Assembly: GCA_003557805.1 (NCBI GenBank)
Contig: PWNY01000200.1
Location: forward strand, 1 to 6,125
Origin: Bacteroidales bacterium
Lineage (GTDB): Bacteria > Bacteroidota > Bacteroidia > Bacteroidales > UBA7960
Length of the DNA: 6,125 nucleotides
Direction: 5' to 3'
The first letter of the stretch is position 1, and every line of letters begins with the position of its first letter. Below, in pieces: positions 1 to 5,778 of the stretch. The translations under genes and the position numbers were made by a program. Under the pieces are notes generated by a model. The model searched no databases and had not been told where the DNA came from. It saw only the letters and a program-made list of their open reading frames with translations.

Positions 1-338
1 GGGACCCTATCCCGGGCACAAGTATCAGGGAAGCCGTGGAACTGCTTATGGATGACCCTGGTACGGATGCCATTATAATGATCGGTGAGATCGGTGGTGA
101 TATGGAGGCTGAAGCTGCAAGATACATTAAAGAAAAGGGAAGTAAGCCTGTTGCCGCCTTCATAGCCGGAGCCACTGCACCAAAGGGCCGTACAATGGGC
201 CACGCCGGAGCCATCATAGGCGGCAGGGATGATACTGCCGAGGCAAAATACAAAGTATTAAAGGAGTGCGGTATCCTTACCGTTGACTCTCCTGCCGATA
301 TAGGCAAATGCATCAGGGATGCCCTCAGCGGTAAATAA
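1..338 (+). CDS. sucD: Succinyl-CoA synthetase (ADP-forming) alpha subunit, 3' end only
   Basis: This is the C-terminal 111 residues of the alpha subunit of succinate-CoA ligase, a TCA-cycle enzyme that makes succinate and ATP (or GTP) from succinyl-CoA through a phosphohistidine. The open frame runs in from the left edge (first full codon at 3) and stops with TAA at 336-338. Family landmarks are in order: DPIPGTS at the left edge, GEIGGDMEAEAA, FIAGATAPKGRTMGHAGAI and GGRDDTAEAKYKVLKECGI. The His of the MGHAG motif (codon 201-203) corresponds to the phosphorylated active-site histidine of this family. An internal GTG at 36 could be misread as a start, but the family similarity continues upstream of it, so the gene is cut by the window and not short. 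The beta subunit gene (sucC) would be expected outside the window. Identification is secure; full length and promoter cannot be seen. Confidence 0.96.
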   Translation, partial: DPIPGTSIREAVELLMDDPGTDAIIMIGEIGGDMEAEAARYIKEKGSKPVAAFIAGATAPKGRTMGHAGAIIGGRDDTAEAKYKVLKECGILTVDSPADIGKCIRDALSGK

Positions 339-373
339 GCATGGCAATTGTTTAAAGACAGGGGAAAAGATAT

Positions 374-1846
374 TTACCGGTTTTCCTGATCATTTTCATC
401 ATCATCCACAGGGAAATACTGTACAGCACCTATATCAGGCCTTGCCGTACGATCCTGACCGAAAAGATCCAGGGGTACATCCGCTGCAACTGCAGGGTTG
501 CCTGCCCCTATTGCTGGTGAACCCTCCCCCAGCCTGAAATCATGCTGCTGGTTATCAATGAATAACGGATCCTGGTTCAACAGTGTATTTATAAGGGTTC
601 CTTCTCCAGTATCCATTCGTGACCTGAGAAGGCAGTGATCCAGGGTAAAATCCTCACTGGTTCCCTCATAGAAGTCAAAGCCAAGTTCGTCCTGGTTGCT
701 GCCGTAAATTATTGAATTTCCAAAATAGAGCTGTTCAAACGGCCTTATCTGGATATTTCCGTCCATATCTTCGTAATAGTTGTTCAATAGAACAGAGGGG
801 GTGCTTCTTAAGTTGATACGGTAGTAGTTTGCTATCGTTGTATGCCTGAAAACATACCTGCCTCCAAGTGCCAGTAAAAGCGCATGCTCACCGCAATTTG
901 CAATTGCAAGGTTCTCAGCAACGACATGTGATCCCTGGGCAAACAAACCGGCAATGCTCATATTCTTAATGACGCTGTTTTTGATTACCAGGGTTGGATC
1001 AGTTGTGCTCCCAATGGTATCTACATGAAGCCCGACACTGCCGTTCTTGATAAGCGCATGTTCGATCATATGGTCCCTGCTTGTGGCGGTGAGCCAAATT
1101 CTGCCCCACTGGCCGGGCTGTTCCCTGTAAAAGGGTTCAAGCCGGTCGCCCTGAAAACTTACAGGTTCATCCAGTGTCCCCTCAACCCTGAAGCTGGACC
1201 TTTGCAAAAAGACAAGGCTTGAGTTGTTGTGAAAATGGACCCTTGCACCCTTTCCGACCCTTAGCGTGACATCGGGAGCTACAACGGCCAGCCCGTAAAC
1301 CACATACGGAAGCCCGGATGTCCATTCCGTATCTTCGGTGATAATGTGATATCCAATTCCTGAGTCCGGGTCGGTATAATTTGGATAGATATAATTGGCA
1401 TCCTGCCCCCAGGCAACAAGTTTGACATCCCGCTGCGTATTGTTTGCATTGAATACTATACTGTCAACCACGGTAAGCGGCAGTTCCTGGTTTACCGGGT
1501 CAATTGTGACCTCAACAAAAACAAAAATACTGTCACGCGGCCCTATCTCAATGTCCCTTACAACTGTTCCGGATCTGCCGTCTACATTCATGCGGTAAAA
1601 TGAGTTGCTGCCTCCCCCAAGTGATACCGAAGATATCCTGAGCCTCTTGCTATGATTGTTATGAACCGTGAATGAGCGTGTAGCCGACCCTCTTGATGTA
1701 AATACCGTATCGAACAAAAGGGAGTCCTGTGAGAACTTAAGCTCCACATCAGGGTCCATATAAAAATCGTCATCCCTGCATCCCGTTACTGAAGCCGCGA
1801 TCACAATGATCAACACTATTATGCCAGTTACCCTAATTGATTTCAT
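374..1846 (-). CDS. Probable surface-exposed lipoprotein with right-handed beta-helix
   Basis: A 490-residue predicted lipoprotein. Residues 1-22 form a signal peptide (basic MKSIR, then a hydrophobic stretch) ending in lipobox VTG before Cys23. The next residues are Arg-Asp-Asp-Asp, close to the Bacteroidota lipoprotein export signal, so display on the outer face of the outer membrane is likely. Residues about 40-150 look like an Ig-like beta-sandwich (SFTVHNNHSKRLRISSVSL, then PRDSIFVFVEVTIDP). Residues about 185-410 carry repeated short beta strands with Asn-rich turns (MIEHALIKNGSVGLHV, LVIKNSVIKNMSIAGL, VVAENLAIANCGEHAL), typical of right-handed parallel beta-helices. The C-terminus has SPAIGAGNPA (443-452) and DRTARPDIGAV (465-475), the closing motif common in Bacteroidota beta-helix proteins, followed by an acidic tail. 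I see no catalytic signature. It could bind or cleave polysaccharide, or be purely structural; the function is unknown. It is transcribed against its neighbours, convergent with sucD. Confidence 0.9.
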   Translation of the reverse strand: MKSIRVTGIIVLIIVIAASVTGCRDDDFYMDPDVELKFSQDSLLFDTVFTSRGSATRSFTVHNNHSKRLRISSVSLGGGSNSFYRMNVDGRSGTVVRDIEIGPRDSIFVFVEVTIDPVNQELPLTVVDSIVFNANNTQRDVKLVAWGQDANYIYPNYTDPDSGIGYHIITEDTEWTSGLPYVVYGLAVVAPDVTLRVGKGARVHFHNNSSLVFLQRSSFRVEGTLDEPVSFQGDRLEPFYREQPGQWGRIWLTATSRDHMIEHALIKNGSVGLHVDTIGSTTDPTLVIKNSVIKNMSIAGLFAQGSHVVAENLAIANCGEHALLLALGGRYVFRHTTIANYYRINLRSTPSVLLNNYYEDMDGNIQIRPFEQLYFGNSIIYGSNQDELGFDFYEGTSEDFTLDHCLLRSRMDTGEGTLINTLLNQDPLFIDNQQHDFRLGEGSPAIGAGNPAVAADVPLDLFGQDRTARPDIGAVQYFPVDDDENDQENR

Positions 1847-1925
1847 GCAATTCCAGAATATTCAGAAAGTAAACGGTAGCAACTTCTGTATGTTATAAAA
1901 GCATTGAAAAAAAGAGCAAAATACA

Positions 1926-1954
1926 TTGCAGCAAACAAAAATAATGTAATTTTG
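1926..1954 (+). promoter_or_regulatory. Bacteroidota-type promoter for the TPR-ribH-fmt run
   Basis: TAATTTTG at 1947-1954 matches the TAnnTTTG -7 consensus exactly. A TTG at 1926-1928 lies 18 bp upstream, close to the usual spacing for the -33 element. Transcription would begin near 1961, leaving a leader of only about 13 nt before the ATG at 1974, too short for a riboswitch. The sequence before the start codon (AAAATAATCTATC) is A/T-rich with no Shine-Dalgarno motif, as is common in this phylum. Start sites are inferred, not measured. Confidence 0.6.
1936..1943 (-). promoter_or_regulatory. Possible -7 element for the beta-helix lipoprotein gene
   Basis: Read on the minus strand, these eight bases are TATTTTTG, a full match to the Bacteroidota -7 consensus TAnnTTTG. 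Transcription would begin near 1929 and leave a leader of about 80 nt before the ATG at 1846. I found no good TTG-type -33 element at the expected distance (around 1962-1966), and AT-rich DNA gives such matches by chance, so this is tentative. Confidence 0.35.
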
Positions 1955-1973
1955 CAGCCTAAAATAATCTATC

Positions 1974-2669
1974 ATGGCAAAAAGTAAAAAGAGGAAAGAC
2001 AAAGACGATAACAAGAATATAGTAGTTGTTGAGGAAGCACTCAGCAAATCAGAACAGTTCATAGAGCGCAACCAGAACATCATAGTATATTCTGTTGCAG
2101 TTATAGTTATCCTGATTGCAGGTTATATCGGCTACACACGTTTTATCCTCGAACCAAGGGAAAGAGAAGGTCTTGCCGAAATGTTCATGGCAGAGAAGTA
2201 TTTTCAGGAAGAGGATTTCGAGCTTGCCCTTGAGGGAGACGGTGAATATCCGGGTTTTCTTGATATAATATCGGATTACAGGATGACCAGGGCCGCCAAC
2301 CTGGCCCGCTACTATGCCGGTATCAGCCTGATAAGGCTTGGTGAGTTTGAAGAGGGAATAGACCACCTTAACAGCTTCAGGAAAAGGGATCAGTTGCTTG
2401 GTGCAATGGCATACGGTGCAATAGGAGATGCCTACTGGGAGCTGGGTGAACCCGAAAGGGCAGCAAGGTACTACAGGCGTGCATATAATTATGAGCCGAA
2501 CAATCTGACCACTCCCCTCTTCCTGCTAAAAGCCGGTCTGCTGCACGAAGAAAAGGGCGAATACGATACTGCCCTGGAGCTTTACGAAAGGATCCGCAGG
2601 GAGTATCCCGAAAGCACAGAAGGCCGTGATATAGAAAAGTATATAGCCAGGGCCATGGCAAGGCGTTAA
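1974..2669 (+). CDS. Membrane-anchored tetratricopeptide repeat protein (YfgM-like layout)
   Basis: A 231-residue protein with a very basic cytoplasmic N-terminus (MAKSKKRKDK), one transmembrane helix at about residues 36-57 (IIVYSVAVIVILIAGYIGYT) and a helical domain that should lie in the periplasm by the positive-inside rule. Three TPR-type helix pairs are visible at about 110-138 (ARYYAGISLIRLGEFEEGI), 145-175 (AYGAIGDAYWELGEPERAA) and 182-213 (LFLLKAGLLHEEKGEYDTALELY). The size and layout (basic tail, single helix, TPR domain) match the YfgM/TPR_21 group, whose E. coli member sits beside the SecYEG translocon and PpiD; applying that role here is inference. Genes of this kind often lie directly before ribH in Bacteroidota, as here, with an 11-bp gap. 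The chosen ATG lies just after a good promoter and gives the complete basic tail. No enzyme motif is seen, so it is probably a scaffold or chaperone partner. Confidence 0.88.
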   Translation: MAKSKKRKDKDDNKNIVVVEEALSKSEQFIERNQNIIVYSVAVIVILIAGYIGYTRFILEPREREGLAEMFMAEKYFQEEDFELALEGDGEYPGFLDIISDYRMTRAANLARYYAGISLIRLGEFEEGIDHLNSFRKRDQLLGAMAYGAIGDAYWELGEPERAARYYRRAYNYEPNNLTTPLFLLKAGLLHEEKGEYDTALELYERIRREYPESTEGRDIEKYIARAMARR

Positions 2670-2680
2670 AAAGTCAAACA

Positions 2681-3184
2681 ATGTCTTCAAAAAAGACCGA
2701 TCTCTCTGATTATGATCATGCTTCCTTACCCGGTGGGAAAGGATTGAGGATTGGTATCGCCGTTTCTGCCTGGAACGAAGAGATAACAAATGCCCTCCTT
2801 GAAGGTTCTGTCAGCGCGCTTACCAGTAACGGTGTTAGCAGTGAGGACATTATCATAAGGCATGTCCCGGGCAGCTTCGAACTTCCACAGGCCGCTGCAA
2901 TAATGATCGATTCAATCGACCTGGATGCCGTTATTTGTCTCGGGTGCGTTATCCAGGGAGAGACCAGGCACTTTGAATTCATCTGCCAGGCAGTAGCCAA
3001 AGGATGCATGGACCTGGGAATCGAGAGTGGCGTCCCTGTTATATTCGGGGTGCTGACAACTGACACATATGAGCAGGCAAAAGAACGCTCAGGGGGCAGT
3101 CACGGGAACAAGGGGGAAGAGGCTGCTATAGCAGCAATTAGAATGGCGGCCCTTCGCAAGAGCCTGGATATTTGGTTCCAATAA
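2681..3184 (+). CDS. ribH: 6,7-dimethyl-8-ribityllumazine synthase
   Basis: Lumazine synthase condenses 5-amino-6-(D-ribitylamino)uracil with 3,4-dihydroxy-2-butanone 4-phosphate to give the direct precursor of riboflavin, in the cytoplasm. At 167 residues it has normal length with a slightly extended N-terminus. Family motifs are all present: VSAWNEEIT (28-36) in the substrate pocket, VPGSFELP (62-69), LGCVIQGETRHFEFI (87-101) with the expected catalytic His97, and FGVLTTDTYEQAKERSGG (122-139) with Arg136 in the position of the phosphate-binding arginine. GNKGEEAAIAAIRMA closes the domain. Nothing essential appears to be missing. It follows the TPR gene by 11 bp and precedes fmt by 16 bp, so co-transcription from the promoter near 1950 is likely. 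The other riboflavin genes are not in this window, and no FMN riboswitch can be fitted upstream. Confidence 0.97.
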   Translation: MSSKKTDLSDYDHASLPGGKGLRIGIAVSAWNEEITNALLEGSVSALTSNGVSSEDIIIRHVPGSFELPQAAAIMIDSIDLDAVICLGCVIQGETRHFEFICQAVAKGCMDLGIESGVPVIFGVLTTDTYEQAKERSGGSHGNKGEEAAIAAIRMAALRKSLDIWFQ

Positions 3185-3200
3185 CTGCCTGAAACCAAAA

Positions 3201-4169
3201 ATGCATACAAAACAACCGCGAATAGTTTTCATGGGGACCCCGGTGCTTGCAGCAGAAGTACTGGACGCATTGGTGTGCGGGGGGTATAATGTCCTGGCAG
3301 TGGTAACCGCACCCGACAGACCAGCCGGCAGGGGAAGAAAGATACAGCAATCTCCGGTAAAAGAATATGCAAACCGCAATGGTATCGAAGTACTTCAGCC
3401 TGAGAACCTGAAGGATCAGGGATTTATAATGCAACTAGAAGATCTGAGGCCTGATATTCAGGTGGTGGTCGCATTCAGGATGCTGCCCCGTGCTGTCTGG
3501 AAATTGCCCGAAACTGCAACATTCAACCTTCATGCTTCCCTTCTGCCCGATTACAGGGGAGCGGCCCCGATAAACTGGACAATAATCAACGGGGAGGAAC
3601 ATACAGGTGTTACGACCTTTTTGATTGACGACAAAATTGATACAGGAAATATACTGCTTCAAAGGAGAATAATCCTTGATAAATTTGAAACGGCAGGAAG
3701 CCTTGAGAAGAAAGTTATAAAAGAAGGCAGGATTTTAGTACCGGAAACAATTGACGGCCTTGTAACCGGCAGCCTTAAACCAACACCCCAGGAGAAACTC
3801 ATTGATAATGGCAGGGAACTCAACAGGGCACCAAAGATCTACAGGGATGATTGCAGAATTGACTGGTCACAGCCCTGCGAAAAGGTTGTTAACCTCATAC
3901 ACGGCCTAAGCCCCAGCCCGGGAGCATTTTGCGAATTCTGTATAAGCGAATCGCATAACAGCATAATGAAAATATTTGAGGCCAGGCCGTTAAAGACACC
4001 TCATGAACACAAACCGGGCACAGTGCTTACAGACAATAAGAGCTATATTGATTTTGCCACTCCAGATGGTTTTGTAAGGGTTCTCAAATTACAGCTTTCC
4101 GGCAAAAAAAGGATGCAGGCAGAAGAACTTTTGCGCGGATTAAGGATATCCGCCCCGAAACACCAATAA
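3201..4169 (+). CDS. fmt: Methionyl-tRNA formyltransferase
   Basis: Fmt transfers a formyl group from 10-formyltetrahydrofolate to the amino group of initiator Met-tRNA so that bacterial translation can begin. The 322-residue length is typical. The N-terminal formyltransferase domain (about 1-190) has the FMGTP start (10-14), TAPDRPAGRGRK (36-47), and FNLHASLLPDYRGAAPINW (108-126), followed by IDDKIDTGNIL (142-152). Asn109, His111 and Asp147 take the places of the catalytic Asn-His-Asp triad, with the same spacing as in the E. coli enzyme (Asn106, His108, Asp144). VVAFRMLP (88-95), in place of the VVAYG-type motif of proteobacteria, is a form I associate with Bacteroidota. The C-terminal tRNA-binding domain (about 208-320) is present: NRAPKIYRDDCRIDW, NLIHGLSPSPGAF and LRGLRI. 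It is the last gene of the run that begins at 1974. No convincing hairpin-plus-T-tract terminator follows it. Confidence 0.97.
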   Translation: MHTKQPRIVFMGTPVLAAEVLDALVCGGYNVLAVVTAPDRPAGRGRKIQQSPVKEYANRNGIEVLQPENLKDQGFIMQLEDLRPDIQVVVAFRMLPRAVWKLPETATFNLHASLLPDYRGAAPINWTIINGEEHTGVTTFLIDDKIDTGNILLQRRIILDKFETAGSLEKKVIKEGRILVPETIDGLVTGSLKPTPQEKLIDNGRELNRAPKIYRDDCRIDWSQPCEKVVNLIHGLSPSPGAFCEFCISESHNSIMKIFEARPLKTPHEHKPGTVLTDNKSYIDFATPDGFVRVLKLQLSGKKRMQAEELLRGLRISAPKHQ

Positions 4170-4189
4170 AACAGGCTGTTCTGCCAGAG

Positions 4190-4220
4190 TTATTAACAAT
4201 AGGTGCCTATTTATTAACAA
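4190..4220 (+). repeat. Paired 10-bp direct repeat flanking a small inverted repeat (candidate operator)
   Basis: TTATTAACAA occurs perfectly at 4190-4199 and again at 4211-4220. The start-to-start distance is 21 bp, about two helical turns, so both copies face the same side of the DNA. Between them, overlapping their edges, lies AATAGG-TG-CCTATT (4198-4211), a perfect 6-bp inverted repeat with a 2-bp centre. The pair lies 25 bp upstream of the -33 element of the hup promoter, in the intergenic region after fmt. The arrangement suits a dimeric regulator, but no binding protein can be named from sequence. Confidence 0.5.
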
Positions 4221-4244
4221 ATACGCATATTTTGCGCCCTAAGC

Positions 4245-4274
4245 TTGCATTTTCTCTGAAATAGCCTATATTTG
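4245..4274 (+). promoter_or_regulatory. Bacteroidota-type promoter of hup
   Basis: TATATTTG at 4267-4274 matches the TAnnTTTG -7 consensus exactly, and TTG at 4245-4247 lies 19 bp upstream as the -33 element. Transcription should start near 4281 and give a leader of about 47 nt before the HU start at 4328. This placement argues against the upstream in-frame ATG at 4277, which would fall at or before the start site. A weaker look-alike (ATATTTTG, 4227-4234) lies further upstream. Confidence 0.65.
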
Positions 4275-4277
4275 CAA

Positions 4278-4313
4278 TGGTTAACGAAAACCTCTATCTC
4301 TATTATTTAACCA
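4278..4313 (+). promoter_or_regulatory. Possible weak hairpin in the hup 5' leader
   Basis: TGGTTAA (4278-4284) is the exact reverse complement of TTAACCA (4307-4313), separated by a 22-nt pyrimidine-rich loop. The helix would be 7 bp with only two GC pairs, and would end 14 nt before the HU start codon in A-rich sequence. If transcription starts near 4281 the outer pairs are partly lost, so it may have no role. The paired GGTTAA boxes could also act as a DNA site. Confidence 0.25.
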
Positions 4314-4327
4314 AAAAAATTAAAAAC

Positions 4328-4600
4328 ATGAACAAAGCAGAACTCATTGATGCTATCGCATCACAAGCAAATCTTACAAAAGCCGATGCCAAAAGGGCGC
4401 TGGATGCCTTTATTGGCGCAACAACAACAGCTCTGAAGAAAGGTCAGAGAGTTGCACTAGTTGGATTTGGTTCATTCTCTGTTGCCAAGAGAGAAGCCCG
4501 TAAGGGAAGGAACCCACAGAGCGGCAAGGAGATTACAATTCCCGCCAAAAAAGTTGTTAAGTTTAAGGCTGGAGCCGAGCTTGCTGACAAAGTGAAGTAA
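4328..4600 (+). CDS. hup: HU family DNA-binding protein
   Basis: A 90-residue HU protein, exactly the usual length, which bends DNA as a dimer and organises the nucleoid. MNKAELIDAIASQANLTKADAKRALDAF forms the helical dimerisation part (1-28). VALVGFGSFSVAKREARKGRNPQSGKEITIPAKK (42-75) is the beta-arm with the conserved GFGSF and GRNP motifs; Pro63 matches the proline that inserts between base pairs. VVKFKAGAELADKVK completes the fold. It is rich in Lys and Arg. The start at 4328 is preferred over an in-frame ATG at 4277 because it gives the canonical MNK N-terminus, follows an A-rich initiation region (AAAAAAATTAAAAAC) and leaves room for the promoter at 4245-4274. The gene appears monocistronic, between its own promoter and the terminator at 4627-4666. 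Whether it is an HU-alpha or HU-beta paralogue cannot be told; many Bacteroidota carry several copies. Confidence 0.96.
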   Translation: MNKAELIDAIASQANLTKADAKRALDAFIGATTTALKKGQRVALVGFGSFSVAKREARKGRNPQSGKEITIPAKKVVKFKAGAELADKVK

Positions 4601-4626
4601 TTTTTTCCCTTAAGGATTTTTTACAT

Positions 4627-4666
4627 GGCCGTCCCGGTTTTTATGCCGGTGCGGCCTTTTCTTTTT
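4627..4666 (+). terminator. Intrinsic terminator after hup
   Basis: GGCCG (4627-4631) pairs with CGGCC (4652-4656), T4632-G4651 forms a wobble pair, C4633/T4650 is a single mismatch, and CCGG (4634-4637) pairs with CCGG (4646-4649). The loop is TTTTTATG. The stem is followed at once by TTTTCTTTTT (4657-4666). This GC-rich helix with a T tract, 26 bp after the hup stop codon, is a textbook rho-independent terminator and isolates hup from the genes downstream. Confidence 0.9.
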
Positions 4667-4693
4667 ATAAGCCAATAAATACACGATAATTAT

Positions 4694-4701
4694 TATTTTT
4701 A
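4694..4701 (+). promoter_or_regulatory. Possible -7 element for the ureohydrolase-trmH pair
   Basis: TATTTTTA matches seven of eight positions of TAnnTTTG, 22 bp before the ATG at 4724. A promoter is needed between the terminator at 4666 and this gene, and this is the best candidate I see in the 57 bp available. No clear TTG -33 element is present at the expected distance, so the call is weak. Confidence 0.3.
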
Positions 4702-4723
4702 CACCTGAATAAAACACCGGCAG

Positions 4724-5770
4724 ATGGACACAGAAAAGGCCCTCTTTAAAAAATTTGATCCCGACGGTGTTACCAACACTTCAGGTAATATTTTCGGCTT
4801 ACCGTTCACCATTGAGCAATCACGTATTGTATTAATTCCGGTGCCATGGGATGTGACCGCTTCAAATTTCAGCGGTACTTCGGATGGACCCTCTGCGATA
4901 CTGAGAAATTCATACCAGATTGACCTTTACGACCCGGTTGCTCCTAATGCATGGAAACAAGGTATAGCAATGGAGCAGATTGAGCATTCCGTTGCATTGA
5001 AAAACCAGGAGCTGCGAAAACTTTCAGAACGTATAATACATTTTCTGGAATCGGGTGGTGATCCGGCTGACAACAATGAAATAACCCATTTTACAGACAA
5101 AATAAACCAGGAGTGTGGCCACCTTAGCCTTGACCTTGAGAAAAAATGCCTGCAATATATCGAGAACGGGCAGATCCCTTTTTTTGTGGGCGGCGAGCAC
5201 AGTATCTCTGATGGTGCTCTCCAGGCTTTCTCCATGCAGGGCAGGGAGTTCGGAATACTGCAAATAGATGCTCACGCCGATATGAGAAAGGACTATATGG
5301 GATTTAAACACTCTCATGCATCTGTAATGCGAAGGGCCCTGGAAAAGGAGGGTATATCCTGTATAGTGCAGGCCGGCATTAGGGAGTTGTGCGGTGAAGA
5401 GGCAAGATTTATATCACAGAACCACAGAAGGGTAAAGACATTCTTTGACCACGATCTTAAACAACGTATGTTCGAGGGTGAGACCTGGAGAGATATATGC
5501 AGCGAGATCGCGGAAAAATTGCCGGAAAATATCTATTTAAGTCTTGACGTTGACGGCATGGAACCATCCAACTGCCCGGGAACCGGCACACCTGTACCGG
5601 GAGGCCTTACCTATAACCAGACTGTATACCTGCTTGAGACAGTAGTCAAATCGGGAAGAAAGATCATAGGAGGTGACCTTGTGGAAACCGGACCAACGAA
5701 TATGGACGGGGTTGTCTCTTCAAGACTGTTGTACAGAATTGCCGGAATGGCAATAAAAAGCAATGAATAA
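4724..5770 (+). CDS. Agmatinase/arginase-family ureohydrolase
   Basis: A 348-residue cytoplasmic binuclear manganese hydrolase that cleaves urea (or a related group) from a guanidino compound. All expected metal ligands are visible: GGEHS with His159, DAHAD with Asp182, His184 and Asp186, and SLDVD with Asp275 and Asp277. GGDLVET supplies Glu321 at the site of the conserved late glutamate. PGTGTPVPGG (285-294) is the family glycine-rich loop. The DxDxxDP signature reads DVDGMEP here, with Glu280 in the place of the usual Asp; that residue is not a metal ligand. It is longer than E. coli SpeB (306 residues) because of a helical insert at about 85-150. The overall look (FKHSHASVM, QAGIRELCGEEA) resembles Bacteroidota proteins annotated as agmatinase family, which would make putrescine, but arginase, formimidoylglutamase and guanidine or guanidino-acid hydrolases share this fold, and no arginine decarboxylase or histidine-degradation gene is nearby. 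I therefore leave the substrate open. trmH follows after 8 bp. Confidence 0.9.
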   Translation: MDTEKALFKKFDPDGVTNTSGNIFGLPFTIEQSRIVLIPVPWDVTASNFSGTSDGPSAILRNSYQIDLYDPVAPNAWKQGIAMEQIEHSVALKNQELRKLSERIIHFLESGGDPADNNEITHFTDKINQECGHLSLDLEKKCLQYIENGQIPFFVGGEHSISDGALQAFSMQGREFGILQIDAHADMRKDYMGFKHSHASVMRRALEKEGISCIVQAGIRELCGEEARFISQNHRRVKTFFDHDLKQRMFEGETWRDICSEIAEKLPENIYLSLDVDGMEPSNCPGTGTPVPGGLTYNQTVYLLETVVKSGRKIIGGDLVETGPTNMDGVVSSRLLYRIAGMAIKSNE

Positions 5771-5778
5771 GGCATAGA

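Noticed and set aside
1025..1598. Plus-strand open frames at 1025-1222 and 1395-1598
   Set aside because: Both lie antisense within the lipoprotein gene, have no recognisable product, and their composition reflects the coding strand opposite.
1862..2366. Minus-strand open frames at 1862-2083 and 2049-2366 over the promoter and TPR gene
   Set aside because: They are antisense to a well-supported gene and its promoter, with low-complexity hydrophobic translations and no family motif.
1955..2680. FMN riboswitch controlling ribH
   Set aside because: The TPR gene leader is about 13-20 nt and the TPR-ribH gap is 11 bp; neither can hold the element of more than 100 nt, and its conserved core is not seen.
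2377..3662. Minus-strand open frames opposite the end of the TPR gene, ribH and fmt
   Set aside because: All are shadows of well-identified genes and show no motif or plausible start context.
3680..3687. TAAATTTG inside fmt as an internal promoter
   Set aside because: It fits TAnnTTTG but lies mid-gene with no -33 element and no gene start downstream that needs it.
4190..4220. Replication-origin DnaA boxes
   Set aside because: Only two near-matches with one mismatch, no cluster, no AT-rich unwinding array beyond the normal intergenic composition, and no dnaA or dnaN nearby; kept only as a candidate operator.
4277..4327. N-terminal extension of HU from an in-frame ATG at 4277 (107 residues)
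   Set aside because: HU proteins are about 90 residues and begin MNK; the extension (VNENLYLYYLTKK) has no family counterpart, and the ATG lies at or before the predicted transcription start.
4608..4615. CCTTAAGG palindrome between T tracts as a first hup terminator
   Set aside because: A perfect palindrome with no loop bases cannot form a stable hairpin of this size; the GC-rich hairpin at 4627-4656 is the real candidate.
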